This document shows positions 62,209 to 64,000 of a stretch of DNA of 64,000 nucleotides, piece after piece; the stretch's first letter is position 1, and each line of letters opens with the position of its first letter. This DNA comes from Olsenella sp. KGMB02461 (GTDB lineage: Bacteria; Actinomycetota; Coriobacteriia; Coriobacteriales; Atopobiaceae). A program made the translations under genes and the position numbers. Where the stretch lies: contig NZ_JABAHI010000008.1 of assembly GCF_012584445.1 (NCBI RefSeq), forward strand, positions 124,001 to 188,000, read 5' to 3'. The notes below the pieces were generated by a model. The model saw only the letters and a list, made by a program, of their open reading frames with translations. It made no database searches and had not been told where the DNA came from.

Positions 62209-64000
62209 AAGACTATTTGAACAAACAACATATACAGAGGTTTTCAGGTTGCGAATTGAACCATTTGAGTTTGGTCGTATATCTTGTAGGGATGTTGGCA
62301 ATGCTTTTCTGGCCGCGCCTTGCGCTCGCTACAACCTTTACTTCAAAAATAGTAGACAGCTTTGACAGTGCTCCTATGACTGAGGGTTATCTGGATCATA
62401 TGAAAGGCAGATCCCCTGATAGCGTTCAGTTAGCCCCGCAGATCATTACTAAAACTGATGGAGGAGAAACCGATTACCTGATAAACGATGCCTCCTATGT
62501 CCCTCCAACAAGCCCTAAAACGATAAATAACGCTGTTATCTTGACATATAAAAACGCAGGAACAACCTTGCTTGGACGATCACTTGATTTAAACGTGGCC
62601 ATGGATGTGAGTTGGTGCCACAATTCCCCGGATGATACAGGCTATTACCCTTGTTTCTTATCCACTCCTTATAAAGATTACTACCTGCACCTGAGAGCCT
62701 CAGTTGGGTACGCAGATAGACCTGGAGGCCCAGGGGATGTGGCTCATCGCAATGGGATTAAGACGCATATTCGCTACTCCATTACCTATTCCGATACTCA
62801 TGAGCCCTGCAAGGAAAAGATACTTATCTGGGTACAAGACCTTGACCAATCGACGATAGGCCCTTTTGCAAACGAGTCTCTTACCCTCCATTCGGGGTTT
62901 GACGGTGAATTATATGTATTAAGAAATACAAAACTTAGCTTTGAGGATCTCAAGCAGGGATATCTGCACTCTGCTCAAGGACCCGATGACGGGCCTTTAA
63001 CCAGCTTTGTAGGCTATATCACAGGAGGGTCTTGTGAGTTTACCTGGCAGGGAGAGAGCTGCAGCACGGCCATTGGAGCCATCTATCCGGCTACGTATCC
63101 ACAGCTCAAAGACGATCCAGTCTATGCCCCTACAAAGGCTATTGAAACAATAGATGGCGAATCTCCCTCAGGCAATGCCCCCTATATACTCCAAGGACAA
63201 TTTGTCACATTTCTAGTGCACCAAAAGCTGCCCTACGTGGTGGAGGACAATAAACCAGTAATGACTCAACTGGTTGATGATTTAGATTCTTGTTTAGATG
63301 CGAGTGCTGCCAAAGTCCAAGTGATAAGGCAGGGACAGGACGTGACTGGCAATTGGAAAGTGTCTATAGCGGGGCAAAGAATTACGCTTATGGCACTCGA
63401 TACCGGCCTTGCGACCTTGGATCTTGAATTTAGGATCACTGTCCCTGTGAAGCCTGATGCGGCTGCTGGACATTACAGCAATCTCTCGCGCACCCTAGTT
63501 TCTACAAGAACGAAAAGAAACATTGAGCTAGAGAGCAACTCTGTGCAATGGAATGTGGGAGTGGTGCCAAAAACGCTTCGAGTCACGAAGCGTTTGAGCG
63601 TCTGTGATCTCAACGACTTCCATGGTGTTGCAGCATTTCCAATCGAGCTAAAGGTGTTGGGAAAAGAGGGGGAGGGTTGTATGTTGAGAAAGATGATTGT
63701 GTTTAGTGGAGAAGAACCGGTGTCTGATGACGGGACAGTTTTTCGGCAGTGCATCTTTAACCTTGCGGATGCATCTATCGCTTACCCTTCTGAGCTGCAA
63801 TTACGAGAAGTGCCCACTTCTAGATTCTGGCTCGAAGACTGTACAAGCGGTGATGACGGATCGTCCAAAAGTGACGGCACTCTGATTTGGGACTTGAGTC
63901 CAGGCAATGTGACAAGCGAGCAGCTATCTTGTGAATTGAAGAACTGTAAGACAGAGCACCGTTGGCTCAGCCATAGTGCGATGGCGACTAATACCGTCCA
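62205..64000 (+). CDS. Large secreted surface protein, 3' end outside window
   Basis: Reading is open from ATG 62205, which overlaps the previous stop, to the window edge: 598 codons. A signal peptide is visible (LVVYLVGMLAMLFWPRLALA). The part near residues 350-430 (VQVIRQGQDVTGNWKVSIAG, ITVPVKPDAAAGHYSN) resembles isopeptide D2-type adhesin domains. The segment after about 450 looks like a further repeated surface domain with paired cysteines. It is probably a sortase-anchored adhesin; the anchor would lie beyond the window. Confidence 0.75.
   Translation, partial: MKDYLNKQHIQRFSGCELNHLSLVVYLVGMLAMLFWPRLALATTFTSKIVDSFDSAPMTEGYLDHMKGRSPDSVQLAPQIITKTDGGETDYLINDASYVPPTSPKTINNAVILTYKNAGTTLLGRSLDLNVAMDVSWCHNSPDDTGYYPCFLSTPYKDYYLHLRASVGYADRPGGPGDVAHRNGIKTHIRYSITYSDTHEPCKEKILIWVQDLDQSTIGPFANESLTLHSGFDGELYVLRNTKLSFEDLKQGYLHSAQGPDDGPLTSFVGYITGGSCEFTWQGESCSTAIGAIYPATYPQLKDDPVYAPTKAIETIDGESPSGNAPYILQGQFVTFLVHQKLPYVVEDNKPVMTQLVDDLDSCLDASAAKVQVIRQGQDVTGNWKVSIAGQRITLMALDTGLATLDLEFRITVPVKPDAAAGHYSNLSRTLVSTRTKRNIELESNSVQWNVGVVPKTLRVTKRLSVCDLNDFHGVAAFPIELKVLGKEGEGCMLRKMIVFSGEEPVSDDGTVFRQCIFNLADASIAYPSELQLREVPTSRFWLEDCTSGDDGSSKSDGTLIWDLSPGNVTSEQLSCELKNCKTEHRWLSHSAMATNTV

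Overview
The window looks like a contiguous piece of chromosome from a high-GC, Gram-positive actinobacterium. My best guess is class Coriobacteriia (Olsenella/Atopobium/Collinsella-like). This is inferred from gene content: PlsX/PlsY/FakA lipid genes, Asp23, a SipW-type signal peptidase, an LPXTG protein and no outer-membrane genes. No close relative was searched. Most of it is dense core genome on the + strand, with many 1-8 bp gene overlaps. I see one tRNA gene, and no rRNA, CRISPR array, insertion sequence or prophage.

Layout. 0-29.7 kb is a core block: rsmB (cut by the window edge), FmdB zinc ribbon, HAD phosphatase, thiamine pyrophosphokinase, VOC protein, ABC-F ATPase, site-2 protease, scpA-scpB-rluB, histidine phosphatase, a cmk-plsC fusion, ispH, a PDZ/radical-SAM DUF512 protein, der, plsY, gpsA, rpe, cysteine desulfurase-mnmA (tRNA thiolation), a NIF3 protein, a CT398-like coiled coil, coaBC, nfo, a second ABC-F protein and a heterodimeric ABC exporter. 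29.8-31.5 kb is an AT-rich accessory patch on the - strand. It holds a secreted protein split by a frameshift in an A7 run, a partner membrane protein, and a 34-residue gene with its own Shine-Dalgarno and terminator. 31.8-37.8 kb holds an isochorismatase-like hydrolase, a LOG-family protein, a 5-oxoproline uptake/pyroglutamyl-peptidase set (DUF969-DUF979-pcp), tRNA-Pro(GGG), a membrane-anchored EndA-like nuclease and rpmB. 38-43 kb is a MarR-controlled heterodimeric ABC exporter with a striking operator array. 43-58.4 kb is core again: asp23-fakA-recG-rsmD-coaD, a coiled-coil protein, yceD-rpmF-plsX-acpP-rnc-smc-ftsY-ffh. After a 0.7 kb gene-free stretch, 59.1-64 kb is a lower-GC surface-structure operon: SipW-like peptidase, three SipW-cognate (TasA/camelysin-like) exported proteins, an LPXTG-anchored protein and a large adhesin running off the window.

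The most unusual signal is not a gene. The 9-mer TTCTCGGCA (or its complement TGCCGAGAA) occurs 26 times by my reading, in both orientations. About 0.5 would be expected by chance. It lies in intergenic gaps and in permissive protein linkers, as DNA-uptake sequences do in other bacteria. The other items worth attention are the SipW/TasA-like operon, the A7 frameshift gene, the CTANTAG operator array with exact 13-bp spacing, a Cmk-PlsC fusion with an altered acyltransferase motif, and near-identical promoters on the two ribosomal-protein genes rpmB and rpmF.
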